Source: Sphagnum compactum
Taxonomy: Eukaryota > Bryophyta > Sphagnopsida > Sphagnales
Assembly: GCA_965153455.1 (NCBI GenBank)
Contig: OZ234496.1
Coordinates: 13,446,304-13,510,303, forward strand
DNA length: 64,000 nt
Direction: 5' to 3'
Numbering within the stretch: the stretch's first letter is position 1; every line of letters begins with the position of its first letter. The position numbers were made by a program, and so were the translations under genes. Below, one piece after another: positions 35,191 through 47,700 of this stretch. Under the pieces are notes generated by a model, which saw only the letters and a program-made list of their open reading frames with translations, did not search any database and was not told the origin of the DNA.

Positions 35191-37839
35191 GCATTTAAAT
35201 ATGTTTTACTTGAGTTGTTAATAATGAAAAAAACTATATTGCATTTTGTTGTAAGATTTTGAATAGATTAGCATTTTAGGACAAAGACTTCAACTTTTTG
35301 GCTTTGACTGATAATGCTTTAAAATTCAAAGCTCTTGTGATTCCTTCTACAAAAATTCCAATGACACAAAATTCCAATCATGCGTAGTCATGTAAACTTC
35401 CCACACCAAAAGAAAAATTTCTTTCCCTACCACATTCTTAATACACTTGTGTCAACACATGCTCAACACATAAGTTCACACGACTACGCATGATAACACC
35501 TCACAAAAGCAACAAAGTGTAGTCACACACCTTTGTGCTTGATGACACATAACATACTTATCCATATACACCCACCCAATCACATAAAAATACACATCAA
35601 TAATTCTCACTTATATATACACACAAAAAATTAATATCTCATACACAGTCATTTGAACTTATGCTTTTTTCACTCACACACACATAATCACACCTCATTT
35701 TTACACATTTATACAACCATGCACACGTGCACACACATTGAAAAGCTATTTAAATTGAAAAATGTTTTTACTGAAAAAAAAATGCATTGAAAACTTACTT
35801 GAACCACAAAACTAATTGTACTAAAAAATTGCTTAGGGTATAATGGAAGGTGATGTACAAGAGTTTTTTCTTTACTCTAAAAAAAATGAAAAATACATAT
35901 AATAAAAATTACTCCAAAAAAATTGTGATATGAATAATTTTCACATATGCAAACTACTTATAATAACTATTAAAATATATAAAATATATATTAAAAAACT
36001 ATTAACAACAACACTAGGCAGTCAAAATGTTTTTTGTCGCAAAATTGATTTTAGGTCATCAAAATCAAGTTTGTGTTTCACACTACATTGCACATCATCA
36101 TTGAAACAACTACGAAATGAATAGTAGCCAAATTTCCATGACACAAACTATACTATGTGACTATGTTATAGTTTACAGCCATAATCTAAATGTTCCCCTC
36201 CAAGTCCCATTCTATCTTGCTATAATATTAAACAATGGGAAGAACAAAGCAAGTATGACTTACCACAGTAAAATTGAACATGTTTTTTTTGAATTGGTGA
36301 AGGTGTTTGAACTCACCTTTTACCATTGTATGATAAAATGACAAATATTTAACATCACATCTCCTACTCAACGTATTCCATAGTCCAAATCATTTAGTTT
36401 AACTATCATTCAACCTTATTTTAATATGACAATATATATCAAGTGAAAAAGCAAATGAAGAAAAAAAAATGCACACAAGGAATTGCAACAAAATATGTTG
36501 GCACACATTTGGAAAGGCACATGCTTGCAAAGGTAATAGAAAAAAATAATATAAAATGAAAGCTTAGGTTAAGCATGACAATCATTATAATAACAAAATA
36601 AATACAACAAAAGCTTAATCTTAATCCTAAGTTTGGGACAAATCACCTCAACTCTAAACCATTTACTATTTTTATTTATTTATAATTAAGCTTGAATATC
36701 TTTGACTTCAATTTGATTCTACAAAACCTTATTCATGACTCAACTACTAAGTAATGATTTAAATAATAATTAGCCAAGATATCATTACCCTTGTCATCAC
36801 ATGAGTTTTAACCATGCACCTCATGTCTCACACCCAAACCCTAAACATTTTATTACCATCTTGCCTTTTAAGAAGAGTTTTACAATGCTTCAATCCCAAG
36901 TTTAAGACAAAACACCTAAACCTTAAACCCTTCATTACTATTTCTTTAAAATCATTATTTTGATTTTTACTTTTGTTGAATGTATTAAAATATTCCAGTC
37001 TCTCATTTTGGTAGTAATTCCATTTATTTACTCTTTAATTATATTTTTGATTCCATTTACTTTTGCTTAGAAACTACAACCCCATGGACCCAAGGTTATA
37101 TAATGTTAACAAATAGTTTATACATCACAAAAAATTGAAAGAATAAATTTAATAAATCATTATTTCTTAAACATCTACAATGGTAGAGAATGTAATGTGA
37201 TATTTAAAATCATTTTATATGAAATAATTGTACAAATGTAAAGACATTTTCATTTGTAATGCACAAATAAATGAAAAATGAGAATTAATATTTAATCATT
37301 TTAAAAAATAAAAAAATCATTTAAATTAAAAAAAGTTAGATTAATCTTTGAATTTTATTTTTATGATCATTCTAATTCTTCATATATTCATGGTCATTTT
37401 ATTTATTATTTATGATCATTTCTTTGTATGTGAAAGGTCATATTTAGCTCCACTTTGAAAGGGAAGCTTCTAAACATATGTGAGAAAAAAGGTAAGAGTA
37501 AATGGTAAAGAAGGTGGAGGTTTATCAGTTTTATGGTGTTTCAAAGATTTTATGAAATGTACTCTGTTAGTTGAATTAGTTTTTAAATATTAATTTTATG
37601 ATCATTCGGCTTCACTTTGAAGTGGAAGTTTTGAGAAAGCATGTGAGAAAAAGGCAAAGGTAAATGAGAAAGGAAGTGAAGCTTTTGAAAGCATATTTGA
37701 AAAATAGTTGTAATAAATAGTACCTAACATCAAGAGACCACACAATACTACTTCCTTGAAAATTTGAAAAATAAAATAAATTAGGATGGTATTCTTATGA
37801 TGAATAGCATGGGCTATAAAAAATTGAACTAAAATTAGC
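35191..37839. other. AT-rich stretch with CA-rich patch
   Basis: No gene is seen. About 35380-35490 holds an inverted pair (ATCATGCGTAGTC and GACTACGCATGAT). 35430-35730 is rich in CACACA and ACACAT. Confidence 0.45.
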
Positions 37840-38335
37840 ATTGGGCAACTACCTGATGCTCTTTGGTCTTCTTATAAGTGGATAACATTGATATTATTTC
37901 CTCAAAAATTAGGAGGAAACAAAATTTTAAAAAATTGGACTTAAATTAGTATTGGGTGGCCACCTGATATTATTTCCTTGGTAAATTGAAGAAAAACAAA
38001 TGGGCAGCCATCCAATGTTCTCTAATCTTCATAATTTTGAGTGAACTACATTGGGCGGCCATCTTATGTTCTCTAATCTTCATAATTAGGAGTGAATTAT
38101 GACATTGGGCAGCAATGCAAATTAATTAATCAAATTAACATTGAACGACCACCAAATTTTATCTAGTCTTTTACAAGTGAATAGCATCCGGCGACCACTC
38201 GATACTATTTCCTCAAGAAATTGAAAAAACAATTAGTGCAAATAACATTCAATTGTCACTTGATGTTCTTTGGTTTTCTTATGAGTGAATAACATCAAGG
38301 AGCCACCCAATACTATTTCATTGGATTATTTTTTA
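37840..38335. repeat. Degenerate tandem array of palindromic units, about nine copies
   Basis: Units of about 45-60 bp start with variants of ATTGGGCGGCCACCCAAT, itself a near palindrome, followed by GTTCTTTGGTCTTCTTAT-AGTG-like sequence. Units begin near 37843, 37955, 38000, 38051, 38105, 38142, 38185, 38248 and 38294. Divergence is high. Confidence 0.65.
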
Positions 38336-41044
38336 AAATGAAAAATAATGTATGTCTACTATCTGATTTTTATTTCCCCCTAAACTACCAAAACAAACAA
38401 ACAATGAAAAAATAAATAAATGAAAAAATAAAGAAAAGAATTTTATTTTTTTTCAACTACCTAACAATATTTGTAAAAAAAAAACATTGTAGGCATCAAT
38501 GGGAATATGTGTGCTGCACATGGAACTCAATGGGAAATCTTTTTAGAAAACTTTGAGAACAAATTTTGTAAAGTTGCAAAAATAAGAAAAATAGGGTGGG
38601 GTGGAGTACAAGGGGAGCAAAAGTTGAAAAAGTGAAATTCCCAATTAAATAATCGATGGCAATTCAACTATGCCCAATGCATATGGAATAACTTAAGCAT
38701 GATGACATCAGGAGTAATTTGAAAAATGCATTGCAAATAACTAAATTTAACTATTTGTTTGGCATTGAACTTCACTTGTTCCCTAAACCTTATTCATTTA
38801 ACCTACCTTTGATTTTTCACCGCCTATACCCACCCAAAAGGAATTCCCACAATGCCTCTACATACGAGTTCCCACAATGCCTCTATCCCAAGTTTGGGAC
38901 GGAGCCAATGAAAACAATAGCGCATGATGAAAATTGGTCATGCCTTTGGTTTTTAATGGGATTAAATTTTCCCGATGGTACTCAGATCTTAATCTAGACC
39001 ATAAAACAAGAGCAGATCCCTTGACCTCATGATCATTTTTTTAACTTTGTGCGATCAACCCATCCAAAACCACCCATGTCTTTCAGGTAATGTTTTGAAG
39101 TAGATTTTGAACTACAAATGGCAAGATGACCTTCAAAAGTGAGAGTGCCATTGTGGGTTTAACTTGTGTGCTTTTGGGAAGAACAAAACCCACTTTTTTT
39201 TCAAAGTTGCAGATTGGAGGTCTAACACAAAGAAGTGACAAGATCTGGGTCCCATCAGGATCCCATAGATGCCTTACATTTGGCAAGGTCTTGTCAAGAT
39301 AAAGTGATCCTTCCTTGGGTGTCAAAATATGTAGGATAAGGACCCCAGAAGGGGTGCCGTTCTGGGAATGAGGGGTCTAGTGTAAGGTTGGAGCTGAGCA
39401 TGGGATCTGAGGGTCTGGTGTAAGGTGCGAGTTAAGCACAGGCTCTGCATTCACAAAAGGGGTAAGGGGTACCCCTTTTGAGGCCCTTACCCAACCCCGT
39501 AGCAATTTGATTTTAAAATCGATGGCTACGATTTTATTTGGGAGGAGACGAGGTGACCTTAAGGTTTTGCATTTCTTCCAAACCATTCACACCTAAGCGG
39601 CCCTAAGGTGCCCGCTCTGTTGAGGCAGAAATTTTACACACAGAGTAAGGGCACCCTTCATATACAATTGGTATCTATAATTTAAGATATGTGTTTGTTT
39701 GTTTGTTTGGATGCATATGGTGACCTCACTCTAACCCTCCCAAAACACAGGGCCCCTTCTTTGCTTTTGGCATTGCTGAAAAACCTTTGATGAACCAGAG
39801 TGTCTCTTTGTCATTAATTGGTAGTTTTGAAACAAATGGAGTAAAAGTAATTCAATTTAGAGTGATTTTTATCTCTGAAAATGAATTAGTTTTAAAAAAA
39901 TTTCTTATCACAATTGGGTTTGATAAGAACTGTAAAATTAAGCTTACTTTGATCACAATAGTAATAGGCTGGATGCTCTTTCTTACCAGAGGTTTAATAT
40001 ATTTATCCCATTTACCTCGATGGCATAGGGGTCATTAGTCAATTTCAATATCACTAGGTGTCATATGTGAATTTGCAAACCAAATATTATCAAACTTGTG
40101 ATGAAGCTTGAAACATTATAAGCGATGGCCGAATTAGGAGTACATGTAAAAAGAAATTTCCCATTTGTGTGTTTGCGCTAATGGGGGTGCCGACTCTTTG
40201 TTGGAGGATGGTCCTTTTCTTTGTGTACCTCACTTTCTTGCTCTTGTTGGGTGCCTTCTTTTTATCGGCTCTGCCCATGTGAAGAGACCTAGGTGTTTTT
40301 ATCTAGGACAAATTTTCAATTTCTTTGGTGGTGTAGTGGATCAAAACTGGTCTTCACATTTATTTAATTTATTTAAAAAGTTGAAATTAGATGCTTCTCC
40401 ATTTGGACTAAGGGTTCCTTGTACTTCTAAAAATCAGAATTGGACCCAGACTCAATTTTGGAATCAAAATCAAAATCCAAATCGTTTAATCTGTTTTTAA
40501 AGAATCAGAATAGGAGTGTTATTCATGAAAGCCAAGAATTTCCCAACACTGGTAAAACGACAACATTTATCTAAATAGTAAAAATCGAACTAGAATTGGG
40601 TCTAATTTATGGAACGAGAATCAAAACTGGGTTTAAAACCAGATCCAATTTTGAAAACCCAAACCAAACTCAAATCCAGTTTTTGAACCAAAACTGAAAC
40701 CATTTTATTTGTATTTTTGAAAATCGAAACATAAGGTCTTCATAAGAGTCAAGAATCACCAAACAACACTAGTACAAACCACAAAATTCGTCTAAATAGC
40801 TTGTAAATATTATAAATATTCCATGATTACACTAAATTAGGGTGTCTAAGCCCAAATCTAACATCTTTGGGTGTAAGAGGCCTCACTCAAGAAGGTGAAG
40901 GTACCAGTGTGGGTGCTTGTTTACCCTGGCCCACTGAGGAGAGGTGTGATATGACTCTCAAGAAGTCTATTCCCTAACCCCACCCACTGGTTAGGTTTGA
41001 AGGAACTCACTAGCCCACAAAACCCGCCTAAGTGACCCCGCCCC
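38336..41044. other. Intergenic stretch, no gene supported
   Basis: It holds a short diverged duplication at about 39371-39440 (GGGTCTRGTGTAAGGT) and a GAACC/GGTTC and AATTGGGT-rich patch at about 40390-40780 that includes CCCAACACTGG at about 40540. That patch is like the right end of the hAT-like element at 16734-17591 and is perhaps a broken second copy. Confidence 0.4.
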
Positions 41045-41170
41045 CATGACTGCAGTAGTTCCATTTGGGATGAACTAACTAGTGCTCATCCCAGTTACTG
41101 AGCTTCCAAGCCGTCATGACTCCACTAGTTCCATTTGGGATGAACTAACTAATGCTCATCCCAGTTATTA
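41045..41170. repeat. 70-bp tandem duplication
   Basis: CATGACTSCASTAGTTCC followed by ATTTGGGATGAACTAACTA and TGCTCATCCCAGTTA occurs at 41045 and again at 41115. The two copies are nearly identical. Confidence 0.85.
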
Positions 41171-41615
41171 AACTTGGTGCAGTTCGAGAGGTAGAGTCAA
41201 ACTTTCTTTTCACTCGCCCTTTAAGGGTCAATTTTTTTTTTTCATCCATGTACCTACCCTGCTCATCCAGCTACCCTGTTCACCCACTCTACCCACCTAC
41301 CTCGTCCACATATCTATTTCTTCATTTTTTTTCATATTTTCATCGTTGCCATTGTTGTTGCAAGGACAAAAAGCTTCGTCATCATCATTGCCACTATTGC
41401 AATCATAACGAGCTCTTGAAAGTGTCCTAACGAGGTGAAGACACAATGATAGTTATAAGGTGAAGGTGCGAGGTGTGCAATGATGGCTACAAGGAGAAGA
41501 TGCAAAGTGAAGGTTTGTGTTTTATATCTATGTATGCACTTAGGGTTTGTTTGCGCATAGAATTTGTTACACTTAGGTAGTGTCTAACCCAATTTGTTAC
41601 ACTTAGGTAGTGTCT

Positions 41616-41690
41616 AATTGGGTCTAGTAGTTGCTTCAATAGACACTTACAATAGGCTAGTGTCTATTGAAGCAACTACAAGACCCAATT
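41616..41690. repeat. Compact hairpin, 32-bp arms with one mismatch
   Basis: The left arm 41616-41647 (starts AATTGGGTCTAGTAG, ends CAATAGACACT) and the right arm 41659-41690 are inverted copies matching at 31 of 32 positions around an 11-base loop. Just upstream, AATTTGTTACACTTAGGTAG occurs twice in tandem near 41560-41615. It could be a miRNA-like precursor or a very short foldback element. Confidence 0.9.
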
Positions 41691-43669
41691 ACAATAATCA
41701 ATAAATATTCAACATAATGATATGGAATAATTTGATAAGCAAAATGTATGACCAAGGTATGAACTTATTTTGGGACAAAACATGTCTTCAAGGATTAATA
41801 AAAAGATTTTTGACATTGTGTAACTTGCCAAAACAAATGTCATTTACAAATAACTTCCACATACGTCAATCTCATTGTATGACATTTTTAATGGATCAAT
41901 GCATGAAATCTACCATACCTATGTTAGTTTAAAAATGAAAATAAATGCACACAATTTTGGTTCCAATTGTATAGTGTTTGTTAAGGATTCACATGAATTC
42001 AATAAAGTTCAAATTTTTTAGAAGCTCGAAACATTACTTTCCTTAAAGCAATTCTAGTGATGCACTATATTTGGGGCAATGTTGTTAATTACCATATTCA
42101 AATTTAGTTTTAAACATTGGCCCCTCCCCCATCAATAAACAATTTACATATGACAACATACAATAAAGGGTCATATAAATGCCACACATGTGCCAATTAT
42201 CATTGCTAACCAACTACAAACAATCCTTTTTTTCCTAGGCTCTAATGACACCTTTAGTACTCTACACAAATTTACATGAACTAGAAGCCCATTTTCATAC
42301 CCTTGTGGCAATGACTTTAGTTAAAATTTGCAATATAAGCCATTCACTATAATTGTTGAAGTTGTCATTATAATATTGTACAAGGTATGTTTCGTTAGGG
42401 ACTACATTGAAATGGCAAAACTTTTAAGAATCCTAATGGCATGCTCTTCCAAAATAATAACATTTTCTTTTCCCTCAACATTGGAGCCTCATAATTTTTA
42501 AGGAACACAATTGATCAAAATGTGTAAAACCAATTTCATATAGCCTTCATAAAGAACCTTCCAAAACCATGTCAATGAAACACAATTTGTGAACCCACAT
42601 TGTAGTTTAAAGATTTGCAATTTGTTTTTGGCATTTTAATGCCAACATTTCAAACTCTCATAGCCATTAAAATCAAAAAAAAATTGACCATATATATTGC
42701 ATTGACATTTTTTGAACAATATCAAGCTCCTTCAATTGGGCCAAGGTCTAACCTTTTAAACTTCATTTTGATTTCTAGGACTCTCATGAAGTCTCAATTT
42801 GGGCAAAGTGAAAACCAATGTTGTGAATGCATGGAATGCTTCACTTTTGACCCTCACATGTTTTCTCCTTTTTTGGGTGAAAGTTCAAGTCTTTTTGGCT
42901 TTCATCGAGTCTCAAATTTCTTGACATGTGTTGTTGTCTTAATGGTAAATTGTTCATTGAGATTGTGATATAAATGTAATTCATCACATAAGTATAAACT
43001 CAAGAATTGTATAGGTCAAAGTATTGTAGGTTGCATGAAAGGCATTATGGGTAATGTAAGGACACTTATAACTAAAGGCAACTCATTGGTGAAGTTATCA
43101 TCCAATGTAGGGTAAAAATTAGGTGATGAAACTATGAACCTATCTAAGAGACCTCCTAAGTATGGATGAAAGAGGCTCCTAATTATGAATGTTGAATAGA
43201 TATTTATGCCCCCCCACCCCCTTTTGTGTGTGAAGTATGAATGGAAACTTTTTTGAAACACTAATATGTTTAATAGATATATTATGAATATAAACCATTT
43301 TAAAAAAATTCCTAAACACAAATTAATCACAAACACAAACTTTTTCAAGAGCTTTTTAAGTACACAAATGAAGTATGGACAAAAAACATTGGCAAAACAT
43401 TTTAAACAATTTCATATTTGCCTTTTCTTCTTTTCTATGCATTGTAGACTTTAATTGTTTTTCTTTTTCATGTGGAAGACAACTTCTTTCCTCTCGGAGA
43501 CGCATTTTTTGGGTTATTGCACTATATTGGTTGTTTTTGTTGCTAAAGTAAAGATGTCCTCTAATGGTTTTTCTAGTTTTCTAGTTTTTTTCTTGTTATG
43601 TTTATTTTTTGTAGTTCTTATGTTTATTTTATGTTTCTTTGTTTTGGTTCTTTAGAATAGACTCTTGTT
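41691..43669. other. AT-rich stretch, nothing recognised
   Basis: Only short unrecognised frames are seen. One of 117 codons (42615-42968) has no domain signature. Confidence 0.45.
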
Positions 43670-44665
43670 GCACTACAGAAGACGATGACAAGCAACAAGT
43701 TCGTCATCGTATTTTTTCCCAGGTTCTACAGAAGATGATGAATGAACAAAGTTCATTGTCGTCTTGTAGTTGTTTCCACAAAAGATGATGACGCCCTTAG
43801 GCTTGTCGTCATCTTCTTCTTTGTTTTATTAACGCGCTTCAAAAAAAGACAATGACAAGCTTGGCATCATCTTCTTTCTTTCCAAATTTCATAGAAGATG
43901 ATGATGAACCTAGGTTTGTTGTCATATTTGGCTTTTGTTTTTGTTGTTGTGTTGCAAAGACGTCAATGAGCCTAGTCATTGTTTTTTGGTTTTTTTGTTG
44001 ACCCGCTACAAACAATGAACCATGTTTGTTGTCATCTTCTTTATTTCCATATTCTACAAAAGATGATGACAAGCCTAGGTTCATGGTCATATTCGGTGTT
44101 TTTTTTTTGATGTTTTGTAAAAAATAACAAATTAGGCTCATCGTCATCTTTTGGTGTTTTTTGTTGATGCATTTCAAAAAACGATAATGAGCCTAGCTCA
44201 TGGTCATGTTTTGGTGATTTTTGTTGATGTTCTGTAAAAAACAACAAGTTAGGCTCATCGTCATCTGGTGTTTTTTTGTTGATGTTTTTCAGAAGACGAT
44301 GACAAGCCTAGTTCATGGTCATCTTTTGGTAGAAGACAACAACAAGCCTAGGGTCATCATTATCTTTGGCTCTTGTTTTTGTTGTTGCATTGTAGAAAAT
44401 GTTGACAAGCCTGGCTCATTGTCATCTTCTAATATTTTTGGTTAATGTGTTGCAAGATATGACAATGAACATGGCTCATCATCATCTTCTTTTTTTCCAT
44501 ATTTTATAGAAGACAATGACAAGCCTAGGTTCATTGTCATCTTTGGTTTTTTCTGTTGTTGTTGCAAAAGGCAACAACAAACTAGGTTTATTGTCATCTT
44601 CTAGTTTTTTTGTTGATGCACCACAGAAGACAACAATGAACCTAGCTCATCATCATCTTTTGGTG
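43670..44665. repeat. Minisatellite of palindromic units, about 18 copies
   Basis: Each unit carries a variant of GAAGACGATGACAAGCCTAG joined to GTTCATCGTCATCTTCT, an imperfect palindrome centred on CCTAGG. Spacers are T-rich (TTTTTTGTTGATG and similar). Units start near 43678, 43731, 43783, 43845, 43893, 43960, 44008, 44058, 44121, 44178, 44237, 44292, 44331, 44394, 44456, 44511, 44567 and 44627. Short frames on both strands are products of the repeat, not genes. Confidence 0.85.
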
Positions 44666-45824
44666 TTTTTACTTAGCCCGTTGTTGTTCTATTTTGTTGT
44701 TTTATGTAAAAGCAACACGTGACAAGTTTTAATTTAAAAAATTATAATTTTTATTAAAATATTTTAAAATTAATTGATAAAACTAAATAGTTCATATAAC
44801 CAATAAATTTTTATTTTTTAATTTTTTTTAAAAAATTAATTAAAAAAATCAAGGGCCTTTAAGACTTTAAACATAATCAGCAACAACTTTAATTGTTGCT
44901 ACTAAGATCAACTAATCTTGCAATTGTTCTTTTTATGTAGGTTAGTGTTTATGTGTATAAGAAGGTTGTAGTAGGTTGCATCAGGTCATAGCAAATTGCA
45001 TCAAGTTGCATTAGGTTGCATCAAATTGCAACAAGTAAGTTACCTATAAAACAATTCAAATGAATAAGGTTGATTATGCAAAGCTTTTTAGGCTAGCATG
45101 GGATGCCCATAATTGGAATTTCAAATCAACTAAAAGGCAAGAAAGAAAAAGAGATGCAAACCATTTGCAAGGTACCATGAATCAGAAATGATTCATGGCT
45201 GTTAAGTTTATAATTGCTTAACTATGTTTTCAACATTGTTTTTTCATCATGCATTTGAATCATGACATTAATTTGTTCTTTGGTCCATAGGCTTTGAGAT
45301 AGGCAAACACAAAGTGGAGCTTTATTTTCTTTTAGATGTTTTGTCTAAAGCTTTGCACTTACCTTTTCTCATGCTCCAAGTTTTGGCAAGCTTGGGATTC
45401 ACATTGCACTCCATGGATAGACCATCTTGTGTGGGCATTGTGTGCCACACGTGTTTTTTTGGATCTTTTGTGGGAGATGAAGTTTGATTCACATTTGAAC
45501 ATCTATAGTTTTTCACCCATCACCATGCGACAAAAGTTATAGAAGCTATGATTACTTATATGAAAAACATAGGTTTCTAAAAAAAATTCCTCAAGCAAAG
45601 GTGCACCTTAGCAAATAATGTTAGGCCATTTTAGCCTAACTTCTAGTGGGAACTTTTATATTTCACTAACATTTTGTACCATGTTCATTTTATATAAAAT
45701 TTTGTAACTTTTTACCCATTTCTATTTTTCCAATCCCAACTTGCAATTTGTTACACTATCACCTTATGTCATATTCCAAATGCTTGCCTCAATCCACTAG
45801 AAATGAATGAAATTAAAACAAAAC
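44666..45824. other. Intergenic stretch with a short TTGCATCA repeat
   Basis: Around 44970-45035 the motif TTGCATCAGGT/TTGCATCAAAT is repeated five or six times. The rest is AT-rich and has no recognisable gene. Confidence 0.45.
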
Positions 45825-46690
45825 CAACTAGCAATAATTTCATCTTAACATTCAAACATCAATTATAGGCATGCCCCATTTTATTTTCCAACCTCAAATT
45901 GCAATACCTACATCTAGTGAACCAAATGTAATAGGAAATATTTTTAAAATATTTTTAAATTAAAATCAATTAGCAATACCTTCATCTTTAGGTGCAAACA
46001 TTGATTGTTGGCATGCTCCATTTTTATCCAAACCCTAATTTGCAATATCCACATCTTTCATGTTTTGTAGTTTATGTTACGGTGGTCATAAATGTAATGT
46101 CATCACTATTCCTGTAATGTAATACTACCACAATAAGCTCTTACAATACCTACATAGAAATGTATTGTGTAACCTTGCCAAAAGTCACCTTGATTATGTA
46201 TGTATTGCAAAAACTTGCTCCTTCATCATCTAAGAATACTTCTAGGTGCATCTTTTTCACCAAATGTAATACTTACATCTAGTGGACAAAATGCAATAGG
46301 AAATATCCAAAAGATATTTAAAAATAAAAAACCAACTAGCAATACCTTCATCTTTAGGTGTAGACATTAACTATCAGCATGCCCCAATTTTTTTTCCAAA
46401 CCTTAATTTGCAATATTTACATCATTCACATTTTGTAGTCAATGTAATGTTCGTCATTATTCTTTTAATGTAATACTACCATAAGCTTCTTGTAATACCT
46501 ATTGAAATGTATTGTGTAACCTTGCCAAAAGCCCTTTTGATTTAATGAACTTTGATTATGCAAATATTGCAAAAACTTGCTCCCTTGTCATTTAAGTTAT
46601 TTAGGTGCATTTTTTCCACCAAACACAATACTTGTATGTAATAGAAAATATCTAAAATATAACTATACAAAATTTAAAAGTCTTAATAAT
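45825..46690. repeat. Tandem repeat, unit about 364 bp, about 2.4 copies
   Basis: AACYAACTAGCAATACCTTC (or AATTAGCAATACC) occurs at about 45965 and 46329, 364 bp apart, with a partial earlier copy at about 45826. Further paired landmarks are TGTATTGTGTAACCTTGCC and ATTGCAAAAACTTGCTCC. Confidence 0.7.
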
Positions 46691-46904
46691 ATTATATTCA
46701 TATCATAATTTATAATATTTAAACATATTGTCAACTATTATAGAAAAAACCTATTAATAAATATTCAATTTTAAAATTACATATCAATATCACAAGTTTG
46801 TAATTCAAGAACTAAATAATACCATGTTATTTTAGATTGACCATTTATTCAAATTAAATTTAAATTGACATCTTAATTGTATTAATATTGAAATGCAATG
46901 AATT

Positions 46905-47700
46905 TATTTGTGGCCAAAATTCACCATTTTGCTTTTAAAAAATAATCATGAGTAACATGGTTCAAAGAACCATTTGGAACTTTTTTCAAATAAATATCCA
47001 CATTTAGGAAATCACCATATTGAGCTCATATTTAGTGGTTGGCTAACATGTATCCTAGATTTGGCTAAATCTTCTTATGGTTGATCACCACTTTTGGTGC
47101 AACATAAAAAATTGAAAAAAAAACATTAAGGGTTTCGGTTAAGATAACAATCACATTCTTTATTTTTTATTGCAATAAATGAGGGTACTACTAAATTGTA
47201 GTAAAACAAATGCAAATAAAAGACACAATAATTTTTTAAAAAGTATTTTATTCAATAGTTAAATAAATTTATAATTTATAAATTTATTTTAAACCATAAA
47301 AGTTATTAAAATCTTATTTTAACAATATAAATAATACTACTAATGAAAATAATAATAGACATAAAATTTACATTCATTTAAAAAATAAATAAACCTTAAA
47401 CTTTTAATGTTTCTTCCCACGACTTCCTCATGTTGCACCAAAAGTGGTGATCAACCACAAGAAGATTTAGTCAAATCTAATCACAAGACAAAATATACAA
47501 ATAAAAAATCTAAGGATCCTATCACATGTTGACCAACCATTAAAACCTCTTAAATAAATATGAAAACTTCAAATGAAGGAAGCTTAACAATTTCATAACT
47601 TTCTTTTTCAAAATGTGGTAGTTTCTCGAGAAAATTTCCAAATAGTTCCCTTGACCATGTTGCCAAATGGTGAATTTTTATCTCAAAAACATTTATGAAC
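46905..47700. repeat. Foldback element with arms of about 200-250 bp
   Basis: ATCTTCTTATGGTTGATCAC followed by CACTTTTGGTGCAACAT (about 47067-47108) has its complement at about 47432-47475. More distal pairs are GGTTGGCTAACATGT against ACATGTTGACCAACC, and AAAATTCACCATTTTGC against CCAAATGGTGAATTTTT near 47668. The spacer is about 320 bp and holds AT-rich DNA only. Confidence 0.65.

Noticed and set aside
35430-35730. CA-rich region considered as a possible array of spaced repeats
   Set aside because: No fixed unit or spacer length; it is a patchy CA-rich simple sequence, and CRISPR arrays are not expected in a plant nuclear genome.
43839-44722. Frames of 68-112 codons on both strands with repeated protein text
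   Set aside because: They are translations of the palindromic minisatellite and appear on both strands because the unit is nearly self-complementary.
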